From contig MKWE01000009.1 in the NCBI GenBank assembly GCA_001899585.1, forward strand, positions 22,782 to 86,781: a stretch of DNA of 64,000 nucleotides, given 5' to 3'. A model generated the notes under the pieces. That model saw only the letters and a program-made list of their open reading frames with translations. It did not search any database and was not told the DNA's origin. This stretch comes from Rhodospirillales bacterium 70-18 (GTDB taxonomy: Bacteria; Pseudomonadota; Alphaproteobacteria; Acetobacterales; Acetobacteraceae). The translations under genes were made by a program, and so were the position numbers. Below, piece after piece: positions 18,885 to 26,520 of the stretch; the stretch's first letter is position 1; every line of letters begins with the position of its first letter.

Positions 18885-19403
18885 ATGAGCCAGGTTCCCG
18901 TTGAGATCAAGAAATCCGCGGCCCCAGCCCCAACTGACCAGTTCGGCGCGTTTCGCCAGGAGATGGACCGGCTGATGGACCGGTTCTGGGGCGGCTTCAG
19001 CTTCCCCGCACTTCGCCGCCCATCCACGGCCGCTCCGGCCAAGACAGCTTCCAGCGTATTCGAGATGGTGGTGCCGGCGGTCGACGTGACGGAAGACGCC
19101 GCCGCCTTCGTAGTCACCGCCGAACTGCCCGGCATGACGGAAAAGGATGTCGAGGTGTCGGTGGTGGGCGGCATGCTGACGCTGAAGGGCGAGAAGCGGC
19201 AGGAGAAGGAAGAGCACAAGAAGGACTTCTATCTGACCGAGCGTTCGTTCGGAAGCTTCGAACGCTCGTTCTCGCTGCCGGATGGCGTCGATGACGACAA
19301 GGTGGGCGCCAGATTCACCAACGGCGTGCTGACCGTGATCCTGCCGAAGAAGCCGGGAACCGCGACGGCCACGCGCAAGATCGAGGTCAAGCCGGGCAAA
19401 TAG
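18885..19403 (+). CDS. Hsp20/alpha-crystallin small heat-shock protein
   Basis: A 172-residue small heat-shock protein. The N-terminal arm holds MDRLMDRFWGGF. The alpha-crystallin domain runs from VPAVDVTEDAAAFVVTAELP to the conserved FTNGVLTVILPKKPG near residues 145-160. It is an ATP-independent holdase. Start at 18885 follows GGAAG by about 8 bp. Divergent from groEL, with FNR-type sites between them. A shrunken second copy lies at 20782. Confidence 0.93.
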   Translation: MSQVPVEIKKSAAPAPTDQFGAFRQEMDRLMDRFWGGFSFPALRRPSTAAPAKTASSVFEMVVPAVDVTEDAAAFVVTAELPGMTEKDVEVSVVGGMLTLKGEKRQEKEEHKKDFYLTERSFGSFERSFSLPDGVDDDKVGARFTNGVLTVILPKKPGTATATRKIEVKPGK

Positions 19404-19501
19404 ACGCAGGAGGCTCGTGTGCCCGCCGGCCCGGATGGCCAGACCGGTTGGGCCAGAGCCTGACGGAAGAGCCTGACGAACCAGAATCCAGGGAGGATGA
19501 G

Positions 19502-19828
19502 ATGGCGTTGAGCGAAGCCCCGCATGAATGGCGCATTCGTGCCCGCGCATTGCGCATGTGGCGGGCCGATGGCAGCCCGCCCGGACGCAAGCCGGACCAT
19601 CTGGAGCGGGCGCGCGAATTGCAGGCCATCGAGGACCACCCCCAGGCCGGCTTGCTGCCCAACCCGATGACGGGACATGCCGGGGCGGTGCCGCCCGCTC
19701 AACCGGTGGAGGAGGCGGAGTTGATGGGAAACCTGGGCGAATTTCCCTCCCAACTGACCGACCAGGGCGACCGTCCGGCAACCCCGGTGGCGCGCCGCAA
19801 GGCTCCGCGCGGCCGCGCTGGCGGCTGA
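19502..19828 (+). CDS. DUF2934-containing small protein
   Basis: A 108-residue protein beginning MALSEAPHEWRIRARALRMW, which fits the DUF2934 helix pattern (IRxRAYxLWxxxGxPxGR, here MWRADGSPPGRKPDH). The rest is low-complexity and Pro-rich. Function unknown; such proteins often neighbour Hsp20 genes. The ATG follows GGGAGGATGAG, a strong ribosome-binding site. It lies 98 bp downstream of hsp20. Confidence 0.72.
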   Translation: MALSEAPHEWRIRARALRMWRADGSPPGRKPDHLERARELQAIEDHPQAGLLPNPMTGHAGAVPPAQPVEEAELMGNLGEFPSQLTDQGDRPATPVARRKAPRGRAGG

Positions 19829-20019
19829 CGCGGGATGGACGGGGACGGCACCCGTTTTCACGACCGGCGCGCGGCTGAGCGGCGTTGCAGACGCCGGACC
19901 GAAGGCGGGGAGCCTGGTCTGCTCGGGTGGATGGCGGCGACGACGCAGGTCAAGCAGGGACCGACGCCGATCAACATGAAAGAGCGCGAACTCCGGTCGA
20001 ATGACGGCGGAGGCCCGCC

Positions 20020-20694
20020 ATGGCGCATACCGTAACCGTCACACTTCCGCCCCATCAGGGCGAGGGTGAGTTGGGGCTGCCCGCCATCCAGCCATCCGGG
20101 CTGGTGCTGTTCGCCCACGGCAGCGGCAGCAGCCGCCATAGCCCGCGCAACCGCATGGTTGCCGCGGAGCTGCGAGATGCCGGCCTCGCCACCCTGCTGT
20201 TCGATCTGCTCACCGAGAACGAGGCCGCCGACCGCCGGCTTGTGTTCGACATTCCCCTGCTCGCCGGCCGACTGCGCGACGCCGGGGCGTGGGCCACGCG
20301 GGACGGCCGCGTGGCGGCACTGCCGCAGGGCTATTTCGGCGCCAGCACCGGCGCTGCGGCGGCGCTGCTGGCCGCAGCCGAGCCCGGCGCGCGGGTGCGC
20401 GCGGTGGTCAGCCGCGGCGGTCGGCCGGACCTGGCGGGGACAGCCCTGGCCCAGGTGCGCGCGCCCACCCTGCTCATCGTCGGCGGCGCCGACGATGTGG
20501 TGCTGGACCTGAACCGGGCGGCACAGGCGCGGATGCGCTGCGAATGCCACCTGGCGGTGGTTCCTGGCGCCACACACCTGTTCGAGGAACCCGGCACGCT
20601 GGAGGAGGTGGTGACGCTGGCACGCGCCTGGTTCCTGCGCCATCTCCAAGGGACCGGCGCCGCCCCGTGTGACCCCGGCCGCAGCCATGGTTGA
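20020..20694 (+). CDS. Dienelactone-hydrolase-like alpha/beta hydrolase
   Basis: A 224-residue alpha/beta hydrolase. LVLFAHGSGSSRHSPRNR forms the oxyanion region, GYFGASTGAAAALLAA carries the nucleophile serine (about residue 110), IVGGADDVV the acid, and GATHLFEEPG the histidine. The triad is complete. The same domain forms the C-terminal half of phosphoribosyltransferase-hydrolase fusions such as mycobacterial Rv0571c; here the transferase half is absent. Substrate unknown. Confidence 0.83.
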   Translation: MAHTVTVTLPPHQGEGELGLPAIQPSGLVLFAHGSGSSRHSPRNRMVAAELRDAGLATLLFDLLTENEAADRRLVFDIPLLAGRLRDAGAWATRDGRVAALPQGYFGASTGAAAALLAAAEPGARVRAVVSRGGRPDLAGTALAQVRAPTLLIVGGADDVVLDLNRAAQARMRCECHLAVVPGATHLFEEPGTLEEVVTLARAWFLRHLQGTGAAPCDPGRSHG

Positions 20695-20781
20695 TCCAGG
20701 CCAAGGTAACGAGGCGCGTTCGGGACTACGCAACCAGCCGTTCCGAACCTCAATGCCCGGCCGACAACAGACGAGGCTCCG

Positions 20782-20943
20782 ATGGTCCAGCCTTCCGTTG
20801 AGGTGAGCAAACCCGCGCCCCCGGCGCCCGCCGACCCGTTCACCGCGCTCCGCCAGGAGATACACTGCCTGAGGGACCGATTCAGGGTTGGCTTCAACCT
20901 GACAACGCCGGTGCGCAAGATCGACGTGAAGTTGGCGTCATGA
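20782..20943 (+). CDS. 53-residue mini-Hsp20 remnant
   Basis: The small frame reads MVQPSVEVSKPAPPAPADPF, then TALRQEIHCLRDRFRVGFNL and ends TTPVRKIDVKLAS. The start matches the N-terminal arm of the Hsp20 at 18885 and the end matches its last residues (RKIEVKPGK); the whole alpha-crystallin domain between them is missing. It is best explained as an hsp20 duplicate with an in-frame internal deletion of about 110 codons. It keeps start and stop, so it may still be translated. Confidence 0.6.
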   Translation: MVQPSVEVSKPAPPAPADPFTALRQEIHCLRDRFRVGFNLTTPVRKIDVKLAS

Positions 20944-21055
20944 TGCCGAAGCGCCGCTTCACGCTCCGGGCGCGTCCCCATCGCGGGCAATACCACAGCG
21001 TGTGCCTCTTCGCCGCGAGGCGTATCGGCACAGTGCGCGTACCGGGGCGCCGTCC

Positions 21056-22267
21056 ATGACCTGCGAAGTCGCTGTGATGAACAAGTACGGCGTTGCGCTG
21101 GCGGCGGACAGCGCCGCCACGTTCGGTCGCGGTCAAAAAGTGTATTACGCTGCCGAGAAGCTGTTCTGCATCTCCCAGGTTCCGCCCGTGGGCGTGATGA
21201 TCTCCGGCTCCGCCGAGCTGATGGACATGCCCTGGGAGATCATCATCAAAACCTACACCCAGCAACGCCAGGCGCATCCGTTCGAGCGGCTGGAACAATA
21301 TGTCGAGGACTTTTTCCGCTTTGTCGAGCAGTCGGAGGCGCTGTTTCCGCCTGCGCTGCAGCAGACCTGGTTCCGCGAAGCCGTCCGCCGCTACTGGAAG
21401 GAGACCTTCCTGGAGCCGCTTGCCACGCCGGCCGGCGCACCGCGCAAGCGGAGGCGCGCCGGCGGTGCCGCGCAAGCGCTGCACCGGATCCTGGCGCGTG
21501 AAACCGCCGCCTGGCGCCGGCTGCCCATGCTTGAGCTCGGCGCCGTCTATGGCGACCGTGTGCTGGCTGAATACGCGCCGGTGCTGGCCGCGTTGGAAAA
21601 GGAGCTGTTCCACCCGCTGGGCCTGAAGCAGGACTTCGCCGACAAGTTCCGCGCCGCTGTGGGCGCCATGTACATGCATACCTGGGTCCATCCCGGCGAC
21701 GGCAGCGGCATCGTATTCGCCGGCATGGGCGAGGCCGAGCCGTTCCCCGGACTGCAGGAGTTCCAGGTCGACAGCATCGCCGCCGGCCGTCTGCGTGCCG
21801 TGCGGGTCGGCGAGGCGCGCATCACCCGCGAGGTCACCGCGATTGTCGCGCCGTTCGGCGTCACCGAGATGGTCGACATCTTCTATCGCGGCATCCAGCC
21901 GGAGCTGGAGGAGTCGCTCTACGCCATCATCGGCCGCAACCTCGCGCACCACCGCCCCGACGCCCCAGGCTGGCCTGCCGGCGAGACGGCGCGCCTCGTC
22001 GAGCAGATCCGCAAAGCCTTCACCGACGGGATCGTCCGCAAGTACCAGAGTCCGCTGATCGCCGCCGTTGAGGTGCTGCCGCGCCAGGGGCTGGCAACGA
22101 TGGCCGAGGCGCTGGTCAACCTCACCGCGCTCAAGCTGCGCATGTCCGTCGAGACGGTGGAGACCGTCGGTGGCGCGGTGCATGTGGCGCTGCTGTCGCG
22201 CGGCGACGGCTTCGTGTGGGTGCGCCGCCCGAACAGCGCCCGTGAGGCGGCCGAACCGGGGGGGTGA
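21056..22267 (+). CDS. Proteasome-like Ntn-hydrolase family protein, unusually long
   Basis: A 403-residue protein starting MTCEVAVMNKYGVALAADSA, the first beta-strand pattern of proteasome beta/HslV/Anbu subunits (T-x-VA-x4-GVxLAADS). The Thr after the initiator Met could be the nucleophile. Lys in YYAAEKLFCIS and the ISGSAELMD segment fit the next core strands. The body (residues 90-230) is a long helical insertion not found in HslV (~175 aa) or Anbu (~240 aa). No ATPase partner is nearby. Start at 21056 is chosen to expose Thr2. Position beside Hsp20 and GroEL suggests stress proteolysis, which is inference. Confidence 0.65.
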   Translation: MTCEVAVMNKYGVALAADSAATFGRGQKVYYAAEKLFCISQVPPVGVMISGSAELMDMPWEIIIKTYTQQRQAHPFERLEQYVEDFFRFVEQSEALFPPALQQTWFREAVRRYWKETFLEPLATPAGAPRKRRRAGGAAQALHRILARETAAWRRLPMLELGAVYGDRVLAEYAPVLAALEKELFHPLGLKQDFADKFRAAVGAMYMHTWVHPGDGSGIVFAGMGEAEPFPGLQEFQVDSIAAGRLRAVRVGEARITREVTAIVAPFGVTEMVDIFYRGIQPELEESLYAIIGRNLAHHRPDAPGWPAGETARLVEQIRKAFTDGIVRKYQSPLIAAVEVLPRQGLATMAEALVNLTALKLRMSVETVETVGGAVHVALLSRGDGFVWVRRPNSAREAAEPGG

Positions 22268-22278
22268 GCCGGCTGCCG

Positions 22279-22551
22279 CTATGGCCGCGCCACCAGCCGG
22301 TTCACCACCCGTTTCACGCCGAACACGTACCAAGTGTCATCCTCGGCCAGCTTCCGCTCGGCCTCGCGCGGCACCGTGCCATCCAGCGTCACCATGCCAC
22401 GGCGGCTGTGCACACGGATGCTGGTGGCGTCCACGAACGGGTGCTTTTCCAGCACGCGCACCACCGCGTCGGTCATGCCGGCCTCGCTGTCCGCCTCCGG
22501 CGGCGTCACGCCGATGCCGTTCACCACGTCGCGGCTGGCCGAACGCGAGGC
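22279..22551 (-). pseudogene. BON-domain protein, 5'-truncated by an IS5 element
   Basis: The minus strand encodes DVVNGIGVTPPEADSEAG and a full BON domain (VVRVLEKHPFVDATSIRVHS, MVTLDGTVPREAER, VFGVKRVVNRL). BON proteins bind membranes or polymers and are often osmotically or stress induced. The N-terminal part runs into transposase sequence at about 22552, so the gene is cut. It is convergent with the Ntn-hydrolase gene. Confidence 0.68.
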
Positions 22552-22556
22552 CAACC

Positions 22557-22841
22557 CGAAGGTCATGCTTGCCGACAACGGTTACGACACCGACGACATC
22601 CGAGGGGGAACTCCGCACGCGTGGCGCTGCCCCCGAGATCCCGACCAAGCGGAACCGCAAGCTCCAATACACCGTCAACCGCGCCATCTACGTCATGCGC
22701 AACAGGATCGAACGGTTCTTCAACCGGCTCAAGGAAAGCCGGCGCGCCGCGATCAGATACGATCACACAGCCGAAAGCTTCCTCGGCTTCGTCAAACTCG
22801 CCGCAATCAAGATTTGGATACACTTTGTCCACGCGACCTAG
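22557..22841 (+). mobile_element. IS5-family transposase, 3' remnant with a frameshift
   Basis: NPKVMLADNGYDTDDIR (DDE-type second Asp region) is followed after a run of five G at 22604-22608 by a shifted frame reading KRNRKLQYTVNRAIYVMRNR, IERFFNRLKESRRAAIRYDH and KIWIHFVHAT, the end of an IS5-type transposase. The 5' part is absent. It abuts the beheaded BON gene. Confidence 0.75.
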
Positions 22842-23006
22842 GATGCCGATGTTCGCCGGTGCATTGAATGAGCGAAGTCACACCCTGCGATGCCAAATCG
22901 TGGGCTGCGCATCATCGCCAATGTGCGAGAATGCCGCACCAACACGCCTGTCACCGTCGGTCGGTCGAATGGGCGCCAGAGGAACTGTGGGAGGCAACGA
23001 GGTCAG
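22842..23006. other. Leader region of the aldolase gene
   Basis: 165 bp between the IS5 end and the aldolase ATG. No gene is seen. GGGAGG lies about 17 bp before the ATG and is the only translation signal noted. Confidence 0.4.
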
Positions 23007-23756
23007 ATGAACGCCATAAAGGACTCCATCAAGTGGGGCAGAACCACCGTCGGGACGGCGGGGGCACCGAATGTCGACGTGTCGATCCTGGCCGATGCCG
23101 GGTACGACTTCCTGCTGTTCGACACCCAGCACTCGCCCTGGGAGATCAAGCAGCTGCAGCCCTCGATCCAGGCGATGCGCGGCAAGAAGGCGGCGCCTCT
23201 GGTGCGCGTGAGCGCCAACCAGGCTGATCAGATCTGCTTCGCGCTTGACGCCGGGGCACGGGGCATCATTGTGCCGATGGTCAATACCCGCGCGGAGGCG
23301 GAGGCGGTCGTGCGCGCCTGCCGCTATTACCCCGCCGGCAACCGCAGCAACGCCGGGGCGCGCGGCGAGTGGGGCGAGTTCAAGAGCTACCGTGATTACA
23401 TGGATACCGTGAACAGCGAAATCGTGATCGTCCCGATGATCGAGACGAACCAGGCACTGGAGAATCTCGATGCCATCGCCTCGGTTCCAGGCGTCGATGT
23501 GCTTCTGATCGGCCCCTCCGACCTTTCGATCGAGCTGGGGGTGCCACTCGACTATGCGTGCGACACCTATCAGCGAGCGCTCGACAAGATCGCGGCGACT
23601 GCCGCGAAGCACGGCATCGCCGCCGGGATGTATTTCATCCCGCCCGAGATGGACCCGAACTTCTTCGTCGAGAAGGGGTTCAAGTTCTTCACCATGCCCT
23701 GGGGCTCCTGGGCGACGGCAGGGATCCAGAACGGCCTGGCGGGGATCAAGCGCTAA
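23007..23756 (+). CDS. HpcH/HpaI-type class II aldolase
   Basis: A 249-residue TIM-barrel protein of the HpcH/HpaI/CitE family: FDTQHSPWEIKQL near the N-terminus, GARGIIVPMVNTRAEAEAVV, the metal-ligand glutamate in PMIETNQALENLD, and the metal-ligand aspartate in LLIGPSDLSIELG. These enzymes cleave or form 2-keto-3-deoxy or 4-hydroxy-2-keto acids with a divalent metal. The sugar-ring specificity loop YYPAGNRS deviates from the common YPPxGxRS. Lower-GC context and IS scars on both sides suggest it was acquired together with the hydrolase downstream. Confidence 0.88.
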   Translation: MNAIKDSIKWGRTTVGTAGAPNVDVSILADAGYDFLLFDTQHSPWEIKQLQPSIQAMRGKKAAPLVRVSANQADQICFALDAGARGIIVPMVNTRAEAEAVVRACRYYPAGNRSNAGARGEWGEFKSYRDYMDTVNSEIVIVPMIETNQALENLDAIASVPGVDVLLIGPSDLSIELGVPLDYACDTYQRALDKIAATAAKHGIAAGMYFIPPEMDPNFFVEKGFKFFTMPWGSWATAGIQNGLAGIKR

Positions 23757-23965
23757 CGACGGTCGACGCGGGCGGTCCGGCGAGCGGCCGGATCGCCCAA
23801 CGTGCGTCGGTGATCAGTCGTTCCGATACGCCGGCGGCGGCAGCAGCAGGAACAACATGTCGTCGACGTTGGACCGCCTGCGGAGAACGAGGTGTCGGCC
23901 GAGCTTGGCGTCGGCGCTCCACAGGGCCAGGATGCGCTGCTTATCGGCTTGAGGGGGAGAATGCC

Positions 23966-24778
23966 ATGCCGAGCCTGCACATCGACGGGACCGGGGTCCA
24001 CTACGCAGGGGCCGGCGCCGGCGGGCAGCCCCTGGTGATGGTGCACGGCACGCTGGGCGATCAGCGGAGCTTCGCTGCTCAGATGGAGCCTCTCGCGGCG
24101 GCCGACTTCCACGTGATGGCGCTGTCCATACGGCACTGCTGGCCCGGGAACTGGCCCACGGAGGGCGGGGATTTCCGGATCGACACCCATGTCGCCGACG
24201 TTGCGGCCTTCATCAGCGCGCTCGGCAAGGGTTCGGTAGCGCTCCTCGGCCACTCCTGCGGCGGGCATATCGCGGTGCGCGTGGCGGAACGGCATCCCGA
24301 CCTCCTGCGCGCGCTGATCCTGGCCGAGTCCGGCGGAGAACTGGACGAGAGCCTGGGCGGCAAGCCCAGCGCGGCCGGGAACGTCAATGCCTTCACGAAG
24401 GCCTCCGACCTGATTGCGGCGGGCGACGAGGAGGGCGGGCTCAAGGTCGTGGCTGAGCATACCGGCGGCCCTGGCGCCTGGGAGCGCCGGCCCGAGGATC
24501 GCAAGGCGATCAGCCGCGCCAATGCGCGCACCATGCTGGGCCAGCGCGACGAGCAGCGCCGGCCCTATTCCCGCGCGACGGCCGCGGCCATCCGCACGCC
24601 GACGCTGTTCCTCCACGGCGCCAATACGTGGCCCAAGTTCATGACGAATGTCGAGGCACTGGCGGGCGCGATCTCGGGTTCGAAGGTGGTTGTGATCCCC
24701 AACGCCACGCATGGCCTGCCCTACGAGTGCCCAATCGACTTCAACGCCGCGGTCGTCGGATTCCTGAAGGCTCTTTGA
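23966..24778 (+). CDS. Alpha/beta hydrolase
   Basis: A 270-residue alpha/beta hydrolase with VMVHGTLGDQRSF (oxyanion), LLGHSCGGHIAVRVAERHP (nucleophile Ser about residue 98), and a C-terminal NATHGLPYE histidine. The acid is probably in the segment after PTLFLHGANTWPKFM. It could be an esterase, lactonase or C-C hydrolase, and the aldolase 209 bp upstream suggests a shared catabolic role. Strong GAGGGGGAGA site before the ATG at 23966. Confidence 0.85.
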   Translation: MPSLHIDGTGVHYAGAGAGGQPLVMVHGTLGDQRSFAAQMEPLAAADFHVMALSIRHCWPGNWPTEGGDFRIDTHVADVAAFISALGKGSVALLGHSCGGHIAVRVAERHPDLLRALILAESGGELDESLGGKPSAAGNVNAFTKASDLIAAGDEEGGLKVVAEHTGGPGAWERRPEDRKAISRANARTMLGQRDEQRRPYSRATAAAIRTPTLFLHGANTWPKFMTNVEALAGAISGSKVVVIPNATHGLPYECPIDFNAAVVGFLKAL

Positions 24779-24877
24779 GCAAGAGTGTGGGACCTGGCGT
24801 CGTCGTCATCGTCGACAACGGCAAGGCGGGGGACAAGTGGCGCGGCTCACATGGGCGCTCGACGATGACCCGCTAAC

Positions 24878-25315
24878 TCAAGTGCGGTGCCGGGGCTCTA
24901 TGCGTTGGGCCGATTGTGCCTCCGAATCGATGATCCACGCCTGCTTGAGCCAATCCACTGCAAACGGCTTCATCAACACTGGCAGCGTCAACCCGGCCGA
25001 CTGTCTACTGTCCACGATCGCCTCGACCACCGCCGGCGCCAAAAGCGTCAAGCGCAGCATATCCCCCACGTAGGTCCGGTCCAACTTCTCCGCCCGCGCG
25101 ATATCGCTGACCGAGGCATACCGCCCGTCCTCCAGCATCCGCTTCCATCGAAACGCCTGCGCCAGTGCCTTCAGCAGCGCCGAGTCCGCCGCGGTGGTCG
25201 CCTGCCGCGGTGCACCGGGCAGCACCGAGCCATCCAGCGACACGATCACCTGCCGCTCGCCCCGCTTGCGGATGGTCATCGACACCCGCACCGTGATGCT
25301 GATCGCGCCGGTCAC
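24878..25315 (-). CDS. Small recombinase-associated protein with C-terminal helix-turn-helix
   Basis: 145 residues beginning with a strand-rich part (ISITVRVSMTIRKRGERQVI) and continuing KALAQAFRWKRMLEDGRYAS, a helix-turn-helix (SVSDIARAEKLDRTYVGDML) and LTLLAPAVVEAIVDSRQSAG. This resembles the small ORF that often follows large serine recombinases in alphaproteobacteria. The GTG at 25315 overlaps the stop of the decayed recombinase (GTGA); an ATG five codons upstream is an alternative. Apparently intact, unlike its partner. Function unproven. Confidence 0.6.
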   Translation of the reverse strand: MTGAISITVRVSMTIRKRGERQVIVSLDGSVLPGAPRQATTAADSALLKALAQAFRWKRMLEDGRYASVSDIARAEKLDRTYVGDMLRLTLLAPAVVEAIVDSRQSAGLTLPVLMKPFAVDWLKQAWIIDSEAQSAQRIEPRHRT

Positions 25316-25690
25316 GCAGCGTCCCTCCACCCCGCCGCCGGCCGCAGGTCGCGGACCAGCCCGGCCTGTCCCTCCACCCGCAACCGGATGTCAGCGCCGG
25401 TCGGGCCCACCGTGACGCACTCGACCAGCGCCTGGCGGCCTCGTCGCCGGGCGCGGCAATGGCGCCCCAGATTGAGCGGGCGTTGAGCGGGCCTGGCCGA
25501 GCGACGTCTCCGGGATCCACAACGCGTCACCGACCGCACCCAGGGCACGGAGCATGGCGCTACGCTGGCCTTTGATCTCGGCGCTGCTGAGGAGCGGCAA
25601 CGAGAACCGGGTGACCCGCGGGTTGGCCAGCGCCGGCACCGGGAAGCTGCCGCCGGTGAGCGTTTAAGGCCCCGCGCCGTCGAGCATCTG
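25312..25690 (-). pseudogene. Serine recombinase C-terminal remnant (copy 2 of a pair)
   Basis: Pieces in three frames follow one another: FPVPALANPRVTRFSLPLLS, then IPETSLGQAR, then GRQALVECVTVGPTGADIRL and RVEGQAGLVRDL before a stop at 25312. The first part is homologous to the fragment at 12640-12862. At least two frameshifts are needed to read it, and the catalytic N-terminal domain is absent. Confidence 0.55.
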
Positions 25691-25852
25691 CGCCAGTGTA
25701 ACACGCAGCCCGTTACCGCTACCAGCACTCCGCCGGCCGCCACCGGCGTTGTGATAGGCGGGAGGCCAGGAAGCGATCCTGTCGCGCGGTGATAGCCCTT
25801 AGCGATCGAAGGCTTCGGTGGTCTTCGGAGTCTTGATCCGTACGACGCCGGC
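25691..25852. other. Intergenic, no gene seen
   Basis: 162 bp between the recombinase remnant and the end of the minus-strand transporter operon. It contains stops in all frames and no clear hairpin. Confidence 0.4.
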
Positions 25853-26509
25853 CTAGCCCCAAGCCGTCCTGCCGCGCACATATTCGAGAAGATACACGCC
25901 CCGGATAGGCCGCGCCGCGCCCGCCGCGACCAGGGCGTCGGCAGTCGCCAACCCGTCCAGCGCCGCGGTGTCGATTGCCTCCAGCATCAGGAACTGGGCC
26001 GGGGGCTCCTGGATGTCGCTGCGGCCATGCGTTTCCGCGCTGCGCACGGCGGATGCCGCGCGGTCGGCGATGCAGAGATGGGCGCCGGTGACGCGCGGCA
26101 TCTCGGCGGCGGCGCGCAGCAGCGGCAACAGGGCCTCTGCCTCGGCGATGTCGAAACGGACCGTCAGCATAGCCACGCCCATGCCGGGCCCGCGGCTTTC
26201 GACTACCCGGGCGAGGGAGCGGAACGTGTCGCGGAACGCGGCGGTGGCGGTGCGGGTCCAGGGGGTGGGGGCGTTCAAGCGGTTGGCGTAGTCGATGCCC
26301 TGGGCGACCTGCGGCGTTTCGGTCTCGTACAGGGTGAAGAACTCCGGGTGGGTGGCGGCCTCGGCGGCGATGTAGCGGCGGCCGCGCCGGAAGCCCGGGA
26401 TGCCAACGCGCTCGGGCATGTGCTCGTTGATGTGCCAGTCGTAGAAGTCGGCCCGGCCCTCCGGCGTGATGCCGTTCCAGATCGCGATGACGCCTTCGCC
26501 AGCCAGCAT
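25853..26509 (-). CDS. Dimeric alpha/beta-barrel-like protein of unknown function
   Basis: A 218-residue cytoplasmic protein. The motif YDWHINEHMPERVGIPGFRR at residues about 20-40 is typical of EthD/dimeric ferredoxin-like barrels that bind small aromatic or hydrophobic ligands. A second half (GPGMGVAMLTVRFDI onward) looks like another such barrel. No catalytic assignment is possible. Start at 26509 has AGGAGA upstream. It lies 11 bp downstream of the SDR, in the same operon as an NMT1-type transporter. Confidence 0.6.
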   Translation of the reverse strand: MLAGEGVIAIWNGITPEGRADFYDWHINEHMPERVGIPGFRRGRRYIAAEAATHPEFFTLYETETPQVAQGIDYANRLNAPTPWTRTATAAFRDTFRSLARVVESRGPGMGVAMLTVRFDIAEAEALLPLLRAAAEMPRVTGAHLCIADRAASAVRSAETHGRSDIQEPPAQFLMLEAIDTAALDGLATADALVAAGAARPIRGVYLLEYVRGRTAWG

Positions 26510-26520
26510 CGGACAGTCTC

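Noticed and set aside
7780-22551. A DosR/DosS-type two-component system controlling the survival island
   Set aside because: No histidine kinase or response regulator gene is present in the window; FNR-type boxes are the only regulatory signal seen.
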